A program made the position numbers and the translations under genes. Positions 22,641 through 33,200 of a DNA stretch of 60,000 bases are shown in pieces; position 1 is the first letter of the stretch; the number at the start of each line of letters is the position of its first letter. Under the pieces are notes generated by a model that saw only the letters and a program-made list of their open reading frames with translations, was not told the DNA's origin and did not search any database. Source of the stretch: Cryptomeria japonica (lineage: Eukaryota > Streptophyta > Pinopsida > Cupressales > Cupressaceae); assembly GCF_030272615.1 (NCBI RefSeq), contig NC_081406.1, positions 258,717,386 through 258,777,385 of the forward strand, read 5' to 3'.

Positions 22641-25010
22641 TGCTACGAGTTCTCCTAAGTTTCCTCTCTTAACTCCTCATAATTATGCTACTTGGAAATT
22701 CATGCATGGAGTAAACTTATGGAAAATGAACTAACTCATTATATTGATGGAACTATTGTTGCTCCCATTGATCCTAAGGCTGATCCTATTGCTCACTTGG
22801 ATTGGCCCACTAAAAATATCATAGCAATTGGTACCTTAAAGAAGTATGTATCAAAGGATCTCATTTTTCATAATGAGAAATGTACCTTAATCAAGGATGC
22901 CTAGCAAAAGTTTCAAGACTTGTATGGTCAAGTTGATGAGATTAGGGGATATCAAATTAATAGTGATCTTACCATGTTAGATCCCAAGAACTTTGATACT
23001 ATACAAGATTATGTTGAGGGCACAACTCAAGGATTGTGGCATTGATAAGAAGGATACTCAATTGATCTTCAATTTGATGGGCAAGCTTCCACAAGAATAT
23101 GCAACATTTGTTTCTAGTTTCCAAACCCATAGGATGATAATGGGTTCAAGCTACACATTGCCTACATTTGATGCTTTCGCTAAAATGTTGATGATGGAAA
23201 AACTAAGTGGATAAGCATGGGCATTCTTAAGACTTATAAGTCTCAAGCATTAGTGGCAAATCAAGGGAACAAAGGAAATCAAGGAAAGGACAACTCAAAC
23301 AAGAAGAAATCACAATAAAAGCCTAAGGACAAAGCACCACCTTCTCCACAACAAGGAGATTCATCCTCTTCCAAGAGGGACAATTCACCAAAGAGGGAGA
23401 GACCTACTTGTGCCTATTGTAAAAAAGTTGGTCACGAGGAGTGTCATTGCCATTCTAAGAAGATTGATGAGCTCTCACACATCCTCAAAAAGAACAACAT
23501 TGATTTGCCTAATGCCTTCAATAAGGAGGATTCATCAACTTCCACTTCCACACACTCAAAAGGGAAAGGGCAAGCATTCATGGCATCTACAAGTGGGAAG
23601 ACTCACTCTTTTGGGACAAGAAAAGGAAAAGCTCTTTGTGCTACTACAAGTCATGATTCAGGGAGATGGCTTCTAGATTTGGGGGCTTCTCATCATATGG
23701 CATCTTCACAGTCTATGTTTTCTACATTTGAGCCTTGCACCATGCCGCAAATTTTGATGGGAAATCATACATACATGGATGTGATTGGGAAAGGAACCAT
23801 TTCCATTGGGGATAACTCCTTCAATGATATGTTGTGTGTGCCCCACTTGACAAACAATCTTCTTTCCATCTATCAAATCACACATGGGGCAACAAAGAGA
23901 ATCATGGAGTTCACATCTGAGATAATTTTCATTAGAGACTTGGAGACTAGAGCTATCATTGCAACTGGGGTGGTTGATCATGCATCTCAGTTATATTCCT
24001 TTTTAGATTTTGTTGATGAGGATGATTTCACATATGATGATTCTACACATGATGATCACACTTCTTGTGATGATTCAGATTTTGAGGAGAACTTTCGGTA
24101 CTTGAACTTGGGGATTCTCACATGTGAGCCCATTCTTGAGCCTTCTATGTCATATCCTCCTATTGATATCACATCACCTATTGCACCTAATGATACATAT
24201 AGTGCGACAGTTTTTCCTTCATGTGATTTTGTGCAGCAGGATATATCTTGTCTTCCAGCTTAAGTTTCATGGGATGATTACTTGATAGACATTGCAAGTT
24301 TGTTTGTGGAATCCTACATTGCAAATTTGGGAGACATCATTGATGATATTCATCTTCTTTTTGATGAAGATGATCCTTCTTCGATTGTTGCAAGGGAACA
24401 CTCAGACCCTCTTGCTCATCCTCTACATGATCATTCTTTCAAGGTTGACATGATTGTGGATTTTTATGTACATCAGTTGGAGGAGGTCTGTTTATGTTTA
24501 GTGGAGACATGTGATTCTTTGGGACTTGTTCTACATTCATCTCCACTAGATCTTGGAGTACCTTTTTCACCAGTGTGGAGCAATTTACCACCTTTGGAGG
24601 GGGTATCTTTTAGCATCGACATGGGGACACTTGAGCAGTTATCAGAGATTCCATTCATTATGAGTTTTTTTCGTACATCTTCCCTTCATGATTGGGGAGA
24701 CTTCATGGATACACCTTTGGTTTTATTTCGTCCCAAGGGGAGGAATGTTGTTCAACATTCATGGAACAGTTTCTTCATTCATTCTCGAGCTTCTACTATT
24801 AGTGCAGATTCTACATTGAGGGGGGGCTACCTATCTTCTCTTCTTCTCTCATATGGGAGGGACTTTTTCCTCACACAATTTTATGAGGGTTCTTTGTATC
24901 TAGTTTTCATCTCTCTTTTGGGGGAGGGTTTTTCTCTCTTTCCCCACTTTATGAGAGATTTCATTGCATTGGTTTGCATTCTTACATGGGTACCTAACAT
25001 GGCCTCGTAG
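22641..25010 (+). pseudogene. Copia Gag-protease polyprotein with a novel C-terminal extension
   Basis: Gag begins about 22650 (SPKFPLLTPHNYATW) and runs with frame breaks through WSKLMENELTHYI, LIFNLMGKLPQEY and a CCHC knuckle (CAYC-KKVG-H-EECH-C, 23409-23450). Protease follows with LLDLGASHHM (about 23670-23700), where the usual D-S/T-G is D-L-G, and MLCVPHLTNNLLS (about 23830). From 23505 one frame stays open to 25010 apart from a TAA at 24261-24263 that could be a decayed CAA. After about 23990 no integrase appears. Instead there are some 340 codons of acidic, hydrophobic-patterned sequence (YDDSTHDDHTSCDDS; WDDYLIDIASLFVESY; LEEVCLCLVETCDSLGLVL; FPHFMRDFIALVCILTW) that I cannot assign. 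Protease would be inactive if D-L-G is the native sequence. Confidence 0.8.
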
Positions 25011-25074
25011 CTGGGACCCATCTTGCATTGCTTAGTTGCATTGTATACTTAAGTGCATTCCCCTAAGTTGCACT

Positions 25075-25086
25075 TAAGGGGGGGGG
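25075..25086 (+). promoter_or_regulatory. Polypurine tract of the non-autonomous copia
   Basis: AAGGGGGGGGG-type run directly before the 3' LTR, the expected plus-strand primer. Confidence 0.88.
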
Positions 25087-25571
25087 TGTTTTTGTAATTA
25101 TTTATTCACGTTAGATATTATTACACCTTACTTAAGTTTACTTAGGCTAATGCATTTCATAGTATTTTGGGTATGAGACACTTGGGTGTTTGTGCCACAT
25201 TGGGATAGTGTGTGTAGGATAATTTCCACCTTTTATGGTGTGATATTGTTACTACTTTCTCATATTCATTTATTGTGGAGTGATAATTCCACCTTTAGTG
25301 GGTGATTCACCTCATGTGGAATATTTTATTGTTTCTCCTACCTACCACACCTATTTCCTACCTACCCCTATTTCTTAATGAGCCACACGTCATGTTTATG
25401 TGCTCACATATCAATATAGCCTTGCCTATATAAGCATGATCATATTCATTGTATGTAACTATTGATCTTTTGATCATCTATCTATTGATGAGAATACAAT
25501 TTATTCTTGTCCTATATTTTGTCCATCTTTTGTATTTTTCATTGAGCTCTTGATCTTGGCAAAATCTCCCA
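25087..25571 (+). repeat. 3' LTR of the non-autonomous copia
   Basis: TGTTTTTGTAATT start, CTCCCA end, 485 bp, TATATAA at 25427-25433. Followed by the GCCTT duplication. Confidence 0.92.
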
Positions 25572-25576
25572 GCCTT

Positions 25577-25905
25577 TGGGGCTGACCCAGGAGGCTAACA
25601 ACACTATTGAGGAGCAATTATACGATATGAAGGAGAAAATTGCGAGGTTGGAAAATAATTATGAAGAACAGGATAGTAAGATGAAACTTCTATGTGACGC
25701 TTTAAATTCTCTTTGCAATATCAAAGATGGGATAATGAAGAATGCGGTCCTGGGCATGGTACTGGTAAAGGTAGACTGAAGAAAATCATGAAGAAAAAGG
25801 GCAAGAAGAGTATAAGAGAGATGACGGAGGAGGACAAAGAAGATCAGCAGGAGGCATGGAAGTAGAATGTCGGCAGGCTAGATAGGGAATGGAATTTGAT
25901 AACGA
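25577..25905 (+). pseudogene. Third ORF of the LINE (3' part): coiled coil and basic tail
   Basis: Continues the frame interrupted at 20537. Residues such as EANNTIEEQLYDMKEKIARL and NNYEEQDSKMKLLCDAL have heptad-like spacing and predict a coiled coil (about 25595-25740). After a frameshift near 25745 comes a basic/acidic tail (KKIMKKKGKKSIREMTEED) ending at a TAG near 25864. The full layout, globular segment, charged linker, coiled coil, basic tail, suggests a self-associating nucleic-acid-binding protein; this is inference. The rest up to 26287 looks like LINE 3' UTR. Confidence 0.5.
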
Positions 25906-26287
25906 AGTAATGGTCTCTTGGTTTTTTCTGTTTTGGTCTTTCTGTTATGTTTTTCTTTAGATGGTTACTGGGGGCCTGCGTGCCTAATTTGACAGACTTT
26001 ATGTTATTAATCATACTAAGACTGACTTAGTTTACGTTGATAAGGATAATGTTGGAAACAACATTAGTAGTATTGCTTTTGATTATAGGTATCAAGATAC
26101 TTATGCTATTAACATTGGGTATGATACTAGCATCTGTAGAAATAGTTTTAGGGGTAGGAAATTTTTTGATAATTTTTTATTAGTACTGGTTCCTTTTTGC
26201 TAGTTGTTTCAGATTTGGTGTTTGGTTTATGATGTAACTCTGCTTCTCTTTTTGGTAAGGGTTGTCTCCCTGCTAATATAATCAAAA

Positions 26288-26301
26288 AACATAAAATACA
26301 A
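26288..26301 (+). repeat. LINE target-site duplication, 3' copy
   Basis: AACATAAAATACAA, directly after a short A-rich tail; one mismatch to 14479-14492. Confidence 0.7.
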
Positions 26302-26936
26302 ATTTTAACATTTAATGTGAAACATAAATGATAATAATATTTCTTATAATTAATGAATATAAAAAGAATAAAATAATTAAAAAATAAGTTTTAGATTTAT
26401 TAAATAATAATACAATAATATGTTCAAAAAACTATTTATATAATAATAAAAATAATACAATAATAATATAATATTTAGAATAATTTTTTTTTACTAATTA
26501 AAATGTTAGTACAATAAAGAATAAGCCAAAAATATAATATCATAGTATTTGGATAACATAATAATTTTTAGATTTATAATATGATATTAACATTATAGTA
26601 CAAATATAGTTAAACTTATATTATAATTAGATACATAGTAACATATAATTAAATTTATGTTTTAGAGTAACATATAAAAATAGATACAAATTATATGCTT
26701 TTTAAATTATTTTATATGATTTAATTATATTTCCACTTAAGTGTAAGAGTTTAATTATATGACTCAATTATATTTTCACTTAATCGTAAGACTTCAATTA
26801 TATAATTCAATTATATTTTCACTTAAAGGTAAGAATGTTGTCTATTGTAGGTGCCCAAAATGAAAATCTATAAACCTTTTTGAACTTTAATATATATCAT
26901 GTCAAGAGTTGATAGTTTTGGTTCTTGCTAATCACT
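26302..26936. other. AT-rich DNA with a minisatellite
   Basis: Extremely AT-rich, no coding-like frame. Contains the tandem repeat at 26721-26832. Confidence 0.7.
26721..26832 (+). repeat. ~43-bp minisatellite, about 2.5 copies
   Basis: Unit built on AATTATATTTYCACTTAA then GTAAGA and TTCAATTATATRA; copies start near 26723, 26766 and 26809, with a few substitutions between them. Confidence 0.8.
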
Positions 26937-27486
26937 CAGATTATTATGATTTAACAATCACAATAGATGAAGATAGCTTGTTAGACATCATACTTCAAAT
27001 TGCAATTGATGTGTGGACATATTGATGTAATATGAGGACCATCAACAATACAAAAAAATTAATCAAGTTAATCCTACTTTTTTGGCTACACTCTTACACA
27101 ATGATAGTCTTCTATTGTACAATATTACAAAATTCTTGGGGACACCAATCACTATCATAGTTAATGATCACATTCTTGAAGATAGCATAGAAAGGTTGCC
27201 CAACAATATACTTATTTTTTATAACAATGAAGCATTTGTTCGACACCTTGGAACACAAAAGCCAAAAAATATTTTGGAGGACAAGACAAATGATGAAGAA
27301 ATCTACATATTCTTGAACTTCACAAAAGAAAATTTTGTTTTGTTTTTATTTGACAATTATATAGAAGATGGCTTAACAACTAGCAACAAATGTACTCCAT
27401 GTAATCAATGTCTTAACTTAATCAACTTCATAAATTGTAAAAATATTTTATATTACCAAAACATTTCACACAACTCATCAATTTAA
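26937..27486 (+). pseudogene. Unrecognised coding-like fragment
   Basis: In a roughly 70 percent AT context a frame stays open from 27031 to 27486 (about 150 codons) without an ATG near its start. A preceding stretch in another frame (YDLTITIDEDSLLDIILQ, 26943-26996) looks like the same protein before a frameshift near 27020. Landmarks are LLYNITKFLGTPITIIVND, NNILIFYNNEAFVRHLG, YIFLNFTKENFVLFLFDN and CTPCNQCLNLINF with a CxxCxxC-like cluster. The alternation of hydrophobic strands and charged turns looks like a real globular protein. I recognise no family, so function is not assigned. Host or element origin is open. Confidence 0.45.
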
Positions 27487-27899
27487 ATTCAGTGCATTCG
27501 TACATATTCAATTTTTTTTACATTTCAAGATCAACTCACTTATATTGTAAACAATGACTCCTAACGAAACAATTTCAACTCACTTATATTGTAAAAAAAT
27601 TTATGGTCAAATATGCTCACTTCAAAGGGAATAATTTTGGAAATACCAAGAAAAATAGGAAGACGATAGGATTTGATTGAACCAGATCCATCATATGACT
27701 TGAATGGTATAGTGAAGATATATAGCTAGTGGGGTAGGCGGCGCTATGAAAGACAGGTGAATTCAAAATATTGGCATTCCGATCAGTCTGCATGTAATCG
27801 TTTTCAGTGCACACTATGATTGTCAAATACGCCCACCTCCTTAACACGGTCTAATTTCACAATCCATATGAAATGATGGTTTGGAAATTTGTAAGGAAA

Positions 27900-28134
27900 G
27901 AAATTGGATTCAAAAGTTTTATTATATAGTATTGGCATCTGGTATGTCAAAGTATGGGAGAAGACTATTGTTTGGGTGGCTAACTGGGAAAATCCTCTCA
28001 GAAATATGCCCAACGTTCTAAATTTATCGAGAGATGGTTATCTTTGATTGTTTGATTTACAAGGACGATCAATTTGGTCATCCAACAATAGCTTGAAGGC
28101 GTCTCGAGCATCATATTTGGAATCAGGTAATTTG
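27900..28134 (+). pseudogene. Bulb-type (G-type) lectin domain fragment of an S-receptor-like kinase
   Basis: Frame at 27937-28134: SIGIWYVKVWEKTIVWVANW, ENPLRNMPNVLNLSRDG, then after a TGA LFDLQGRSIWSSNNSLKAS and YLESGNL. These are the signature strands of the mannose-binding bulb lectin domain at the N-terminus of plant G-type lectin receptor kinases (GIWY.K....TVVWVAN..NP). Weaker upstream similarity exists from about 27860. The text stops exactly at the copia LTR (28135), so the gene or pseudogene was cut by that insertion; its remainder would lie beyond the right end of this window. Same receptor class as the kinase scrap at 13.08 kb. Confidence 0.88.
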
Positions 28135-28769
28135 TGTAGAATCTGAATTTTTTTACCTCTACTCCGAAAGCCAGCTGATAAACTTTAAAAAACTAATAAC
28201 AGAGAAAAACAAATGACAACACTCACATAGATTAATTCAAAAAGTTTTCTGTTTTTAACTTTTTAATTGCAGGACAGTCTGACACAAAAATAGTTTATTA
28301 TTGCCAATTGATAAAAGATTGCAGAGCTATTCAATAATATCAGCATACCTAAAAAAGAATTCTAAAGGTCCCTAAAAGCAAGGCATACCTAGCATGCAAA
28401 CCATGCATTATACGGTGGAAAGAAATCTAGCTACGGTTATAATAAGGAAAGCTCCAAACAAAGATTAGTCTAATTGCATGCACATCATGCTTTATTTGTA
28501 ATAATTGAATTTTTTTATGTGAATGTAATGGCTAACGGAATAATTAACTCATGCAAAAACTAATATTAGCCTAAACAAACTACGTATGCCTTGATCGTTG
28601 ATCGGTGGATGGCTGAGCTGAAGCAATGCGGTGCATGGTGGTGTTTTACGGTGGAACTCACAGTAAGCCTGTAACGATGGAACTAACAGTTCAAAAAAAA
28701 AACATGGCGATGAAAGTATTTTGGTGGGTGCTAAGAATAATTTTGGAGCTGCATGCTCAAACAACATCA
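28135..28769 (-). repeat. 3' LTR of the outer copia
   Basis: On the plus strand begins TGTAGAATCTGA (LTR end TCAGATTCTACA on the minus strand) and ends about ACATCA at 28769, next to the polypurine tract. The first ~190 bp match 59326-59510; the rest does not. Confidence 0.75.
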
Positions 28770-31430
28770 GCTATCTTTATACTCCCCCTTGATGTTGAGA
28801 GAGCTCACAATCTTATCCCGTATTGTAAAAAATTGAGCTTTTGCAACCACTTTGGTGAATATATCCGCTAGTTGATCTTGAGTATTTATATGCTTCAATT
28901 TAACTTCCTTCTTCTGCACCAAATCTTGAATGAAGTGATATTTCATATCAAAATGCTTTGCCCTGCTATGGTGATCCATATTCTTTGCTAACTTGATGGC
29001 ACTCACATTGTCACAATAAATCATTGTAGGCAGAATTTGTTTTTCTCCAATTTCTTCCAAAACTTTTCTGAGCCAAAGAGCTTGTGTACCAACTGAGGTA
29101 ATTACAACATACTCTATTTCTGTAGATAAAAGGGAAACAATGCTTTGTTTTTTCAAGCTCCAGGTAATCAAACCAGAACCAAAAGAGAAAAAATTTCTAG
29201 ATGTAGATTTACAGTCATCCATACTATCTCCCCAATCTGAATCACTAAAGCCAACAAGATTGAACTTTTTAGAAGAGTAGTAATGAATACCAAAATTTAG
29301 AGTGTCTTTCACATACCTCAAAATACTTTTGGCTTCCTTCATATGTATTTCTGACGGGTTTGTCATATACCTTGAAACAAGTGAAACGAAATATGCAATA
29401 TCAGGTCTCGTGTGGGCTAGAACCATCAAGCTCCCAATAATACTTTTATAAGATGTCTCATCAACAAATTCAACACCATCATCTCTACACAACACAACTC
29501 CATGAGCATTTGGAGTGGGGGATGGGTTACAATCAAGCATATCAAATTTATTTAGCATATATTGTGCATAATTTGTTTGAAAAATGAAAATTTCATCCTT
29601 ACTTTGTTAAACCTCCATTCCAAGAAAATATTTCATGAGACCAAGATCTTTCATGTAAAATTAATTCATCATAGTAACTTTGAATTCATCTTTCATCTTA
29701 GAACTTCTACCCATATACAAAAGATCATCAACATACAAACTTATGATGAGAATATTCGTACCTTCTTGTTTGTAGTAAAGGGTAGGATCACTCTTCCTTC
29801 TTTGGAAGCCATTCTCCTGAAAGTATCCATCAACCCTGGCATACCACACTCTTGGTGATTGCTTGAGGCCATACAAAGCCTTCTTCAACCTATAGACATG
29901 ATTTTCTTTTCCTTCCACTTCAAAACCTTGTGGCTGCTCCACATATAGAAGACACTTTTCATGTCCATATAATGTATGCTCCACTTCTTCTAAGTTGCTA
30001 ATGAAATCAACATTCTAATGGTCTCTTATCTTGATACTGGTGCAAATGTCTCTTCATAATCAATTTTATATTTTGGTGTGAAGACTTTAGCAACTAATCT
30101 TGCCTTGTGTCTTTCAACACTCCCATCACTGTTAAACTTGGTCTTGTAGACCCACTTGGTGCCAATTTTTTTCTTGTCATGTGGAAGCTCTTTCAACTCC
30201 CAAGTGTCATTCCTATGAATGGAATCCATCTCTTCCTGCATTGCTTGCACCCAAACCTCATTAGTACATGCATCTTCAAAACATGATGGTTCAAAATCAA
30301 CCTTGGCTAATAAAGCAAAATTCACTGTCTCACCTATTGGGTTTTCTTCATGTGATTGATTTGTACTCATCTAATAAATGTCACTCAACCTCCTTACCTT
30401 CCTTGTAGAACTTGGAGAAGAAGCTAGACTTGAACTTGGAACTGAAGAACTAGATGAGGGGTTGCTTAGTGTATTTATAACACTACAAATAGAAACATTA
30501 GAGGGCTTCTCATGATCAATATTAGCAATTATAACATCATTCAAAATAGATTTTGGCTTCTCCACATGGCCCTTTTGCTGACCATAAACTCCCCCTCCAT
30601 AAAAAATTACACCTCTTGAGAAATAAGTTTATTAGTGAGGGGATTATACAATCTATAAGCCTGTATATTCTCACTATACCCAATAAAAATACATGACTCA
30701 CTTTTTGCATAAATTTTTTGTCTATTTTGATCAGGTACATGCACATGAACCAAACAACCAAGCACTTTGAAATGATTAACATTAGGCCTTTTCCCATACC
30801 AAGCTTCATGATGAGTCATCTTTTCTAGTGCACTAGTGGGGCTATGGTTGAGGAAGTTACATCAACTACATCTCCCCAATAAGAAATGCTCAAACCCTTG
30901 GTTTGTAACATGCACCTTGCCATTTCAACCACAGTACGATTCTTCCTTTCAACAACTCCATTCTATTGAGGTGTGTATGCAGTAGTGAGTTGCTTCCTGA
31001 AGCCATTTAGATCACAATAACTTTGGAAAATTTTTAAGAAAAATTATCCTCCACGATCAGTCCTCAAATATTTGATCTTGCACCCTTTCTCATTTTCCAA
31101 GAGGGATTTGAACTTCTTGAATGTATCTAGGGCTTCATCTTTGGCCTTCAAAAAATACACCCAACAATTTCATGAATAATCATAAAAAAAAGTGATGAAA
31201 TATGATGAATTACCCAAACTTTTAGTCTACATAGGACCACATATATCTGAATGAATAAGCTGAAGTGGGTGATGGGCCCTCCATGCATTTCCCTTTGATA
31301 ATTTTTCCCTTGCATGCTTTCCTTTAGCACATTGTTCATAAACCTCCTTATGCTCCTCAACCTTGGGCAAACCAAAAACTAATGCATGCGAGGTTAGAAG
31401 CTTCAAACTATGAAAATTTAAATTCCCATA
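28767..31430 (-). pseudogene. Copia pol: integrase, reverse transcriptase, RNase H
   Basis: Integrase part (31430-30560): NLNFHSLKLL, a Cys in YEQCAKGKH, D in LIHSDICGPM (about 31230), D in LRTDRGG (about 31060), E in NGVVERKNRTV (about 30945). Then a Ser-rich linker (30565-30371). RT (30370-29560): NDTWEL, KIGTKWVYKTKFN, RHKARLVAK, YEETFAPVSR, YGLKQSPRVWY and active site YVDDLLYMG (about 29715-29740). RNase H (29558-28767): DSDWGDS, STEIEYV, DNVSAIKLAKN, KHFDMKYHFIQD and DQLADIFTK. A small region between APVSR and the next RT block (about 30026-29985) is deleted or shifted. Several frameshifts and stops make it non-functional. Confidence 0.93.
28781..28790 (-). promoter_or_regulatory. Polypurine tract of the outer copia
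   Basis: AAGGGGGAGT on the minus strand, just inside the 3' LTR, overlapping the last codons of pol. Confidence 0.8.
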
Positions 31431-31435
31431 CCTTC
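31431..31435 (+). repeat. Target-site duplication of the Tat element, left copy
   Basis: CCTTC, repeated at 57876-57880 immediately after the right LTR. Confidence 0.9.
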
Positions 31436-32852
31436 TGTAGTCACACAAATCTGTCCAAATTAATTAAATGAATATTCCCTATTTATTTGATTAAAAATCC
31501 ACTAGCCATCGGTTAATTAAATTAATATTTAATTAATTCATCTCCAAACATTCTCCTATTAATTAAATAAATTATTCAATTTATTTTAATTAATTCATTA
31601 TACCAAATTCAAATCAATTAAATGAATAAATTCTATTTATTTATTTAAATCCTCTTTCCTCTTTTAAATAAATTAAATTAAACATTTATTTAAATCATTA
31701 TCCCACCCCCCCACTTGCATTTTCCTACAAATGCAACTTGCACACATTTATTGAAATAAATTAATTTTTATTTTAATAAAATTCTATTTTCCCTCACCCA
31801 ACAAACCCACTTGCTAGCCTAAACCCCCTTCTAGATTCTTCTAACCCCTTCCTAATTAGCTTAATCCATTCCCTAATTATTGTCACATTCCTAAGCAACT
31901 TGGAGTCACTTCTCAAAGACTTCAAAGTCTTTGAAAAACATTTAATGCTTTGTGTGTTCAACAATTTAACCTCCAAAGTCTTCCAAAACCACTAATGGCT
32001 CTTACATGACCATTTATGGCTCTTACATAACTATTTATGGTTATTTCAACTTGCATTCATGTGTCTCTCTTCAAACATTTATTGCTTTGACCATGTTTTA
32101 TCCCTTTTGCCTTTGCACAAGAGTTTATCCATTGGATAAAAGCTTTATTCTTTGAATAAAGAGTTTATTTATTCAACTAACCTTGACCTTAACTCCCAAG
32201 GTCCTGTCAAGCATTTAATGCTTATTCCCTCTCCTCTCAACCTATCTCACATTGACACTTGTCATCCTAGGATTGGGTTGAAAACCCTCACATGGATCTC
32301 AAATCATTCAATCCTAACCCTTGTTGAGATTACTCAATCTCAACCATCCATTGCTCCATTTTTCCTATAAATAGAGCCCATTTCTTCATAATCCAGATCC
32401 TGAAAACTTGTATGCTTTTAAGCTGTAGTGAATTTTAGAGAGCATTTTAGCATAATCAACTCATATATTGTCATTTTGGTTAAAAGAAATCTTTTTAGTA
32501 TCAATAACATAGTATTAGCTTTTTATTCACATTTAGAGAAAATACTTCAGTCTCAAACCTCCATAAGCATCCATAGTGCAAAAAGCTGTTGAGAGCTACA
32601 CTAGTTTGGAACTTGGAGAGGAGAGAAACAAAGGAGAAGGAGCCAAGAGTATGGTAGAAGGCATTTGGAGATGTCTTCTTGCATTTACATTCGTAGTTAA
32701 ATGTTTTACTTTGTTCTTGGTGTCTCTTTTGATATGCCTGCTTAGGTTGATCTTTGGTTGAATAACACTAACCTTAATACTTGTTTCTTGTTGTTTGTGT
32801 GTTATACTACCACAGGTTTTGATCTAACCCTTGTCCTTTTTGCAGAGCATCA
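31436..32852 (+). repeat. 5' LTR of the Tat element
   Basis: 1417 bp, TGTAGTCACAC start and AGCATCA end. TATA box CTATAAATAG at 32365-32374. The first part is rich in ATTAATTAAATAAATT-like runs. Nearly the same sequence stands at 56464-57875, with differences scattered at a few per hundred bases by eye. Short frames inside are LTR sequence. Confidence 0.95.
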
Positions 32853-32854
32853 TT

Positions 32855-32874
32855 TGGTGAACCCGACGTGAATC
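32855..32874 (+). promoter_or_regulatory. Primer-binding site, tRNA-Trp type
   Basis: TGGTGAACCCGACGTGAATC, two bases after the LTR. From memory of plant tRNA-Trp(CCA), whose 3' end reads ...CGTCGGGTTCACCA, this is a full-length complement. The element at 45.6 kb has the same PBS with one substitution in the first 17 bases. Confidence 0.8.
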
Positions 32875-32950
32875 CAAACACCTAAAAAACAATTTCTTTT
32901 TTGACAACTAACATGTTTGAATGTCGAACTTGACACACAGGTTGCACTTT

Positions 32951-33200
32951 AGCGCTTTTGATCACATTGTAGCACTATTGCAACTTGTTGTTCTAGCGCT
33001 ATTGTTCTTACAATAGCGCTATTGTACCAAGTTTAGCGCTATTGACCTTGTTTCAGTGCTTTTGAAATTGTTTTGGCATGTTTGAGCATGTTTTAGCACT
33101 ATTGCTTTCATTGTCAATGTTTTACTGTTAGTGCTTTTGTGTCTATATTAGCGCGTTTGTGTTAAATAGTGCTTCTGTTTAAACATAGAGTAGCACTATT
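32951..33200 (+). repeat. Leader array of the motif AGCGCTATTG
   Basis: About ten to eleven copies of AGYRCTWTTG within 250 bp, spaced roughly 15-40 bp (for example 32951, 32971, 32995, 33015, 33035, 33055, 33095, 33130, 33168, 33192), with AGCGCT, AGCACT and AGTGCT variants. AGCGCT and AGTGCT/AGCACT are palindromic or mutually complementary. No reading frame accounts for it. The same motif recurs inverted at 55671-55880. Confidence 0.85.

Larger units (their letters stand above)
20538..25571 (+). mobile_element. Complete non-autonomous Ty1/copia element
   Basis: Two similar LTRs (20538-21024 and 25087-25571), TSD GCCTT on both sides (20533-20537 and 25572-25576), initiator-Met PBS and a G-rich polypurine tract define a full-length insertion of about 5 kb. 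The interior codes for Gag and protease, then a long in-frame region with no integrase, RT or RNase H motifs. It must have been moved by proteins supplied from elsewhere. The target is the third ORF of the LINE. Confidence 0.92.
14493..26287 (+). mobile_element. L1-type LINE with a putative third ORF, interrupted by a nested copia
   Basis: Plant L1-like non-LTR retrotransposon. From left: GC-richer 5' end (GGCGGGACC at 14500), ORF1 with DUF4283 and zinc knuckle, ORF2 with endonuclease, RT, zf-RVT and RNase H, then a third coding region (18898 onward) and a 3' end with a short A-rich tail (AATCAAAAA at 26280-26287). A 14-bp duplication with one mismatch flanks it (14479-14492 and 26288-26301), which places the third ORF inside the inserted unit. 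A complete copia (20538-25576 including one TSD copy) interrupts the third ORF. Without it the unit is about 6.75 kb. All ORFs carry frameshifts or stops, and ORF2 has a large internal deletion, so the copy is dead. Confidence 0.7.
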
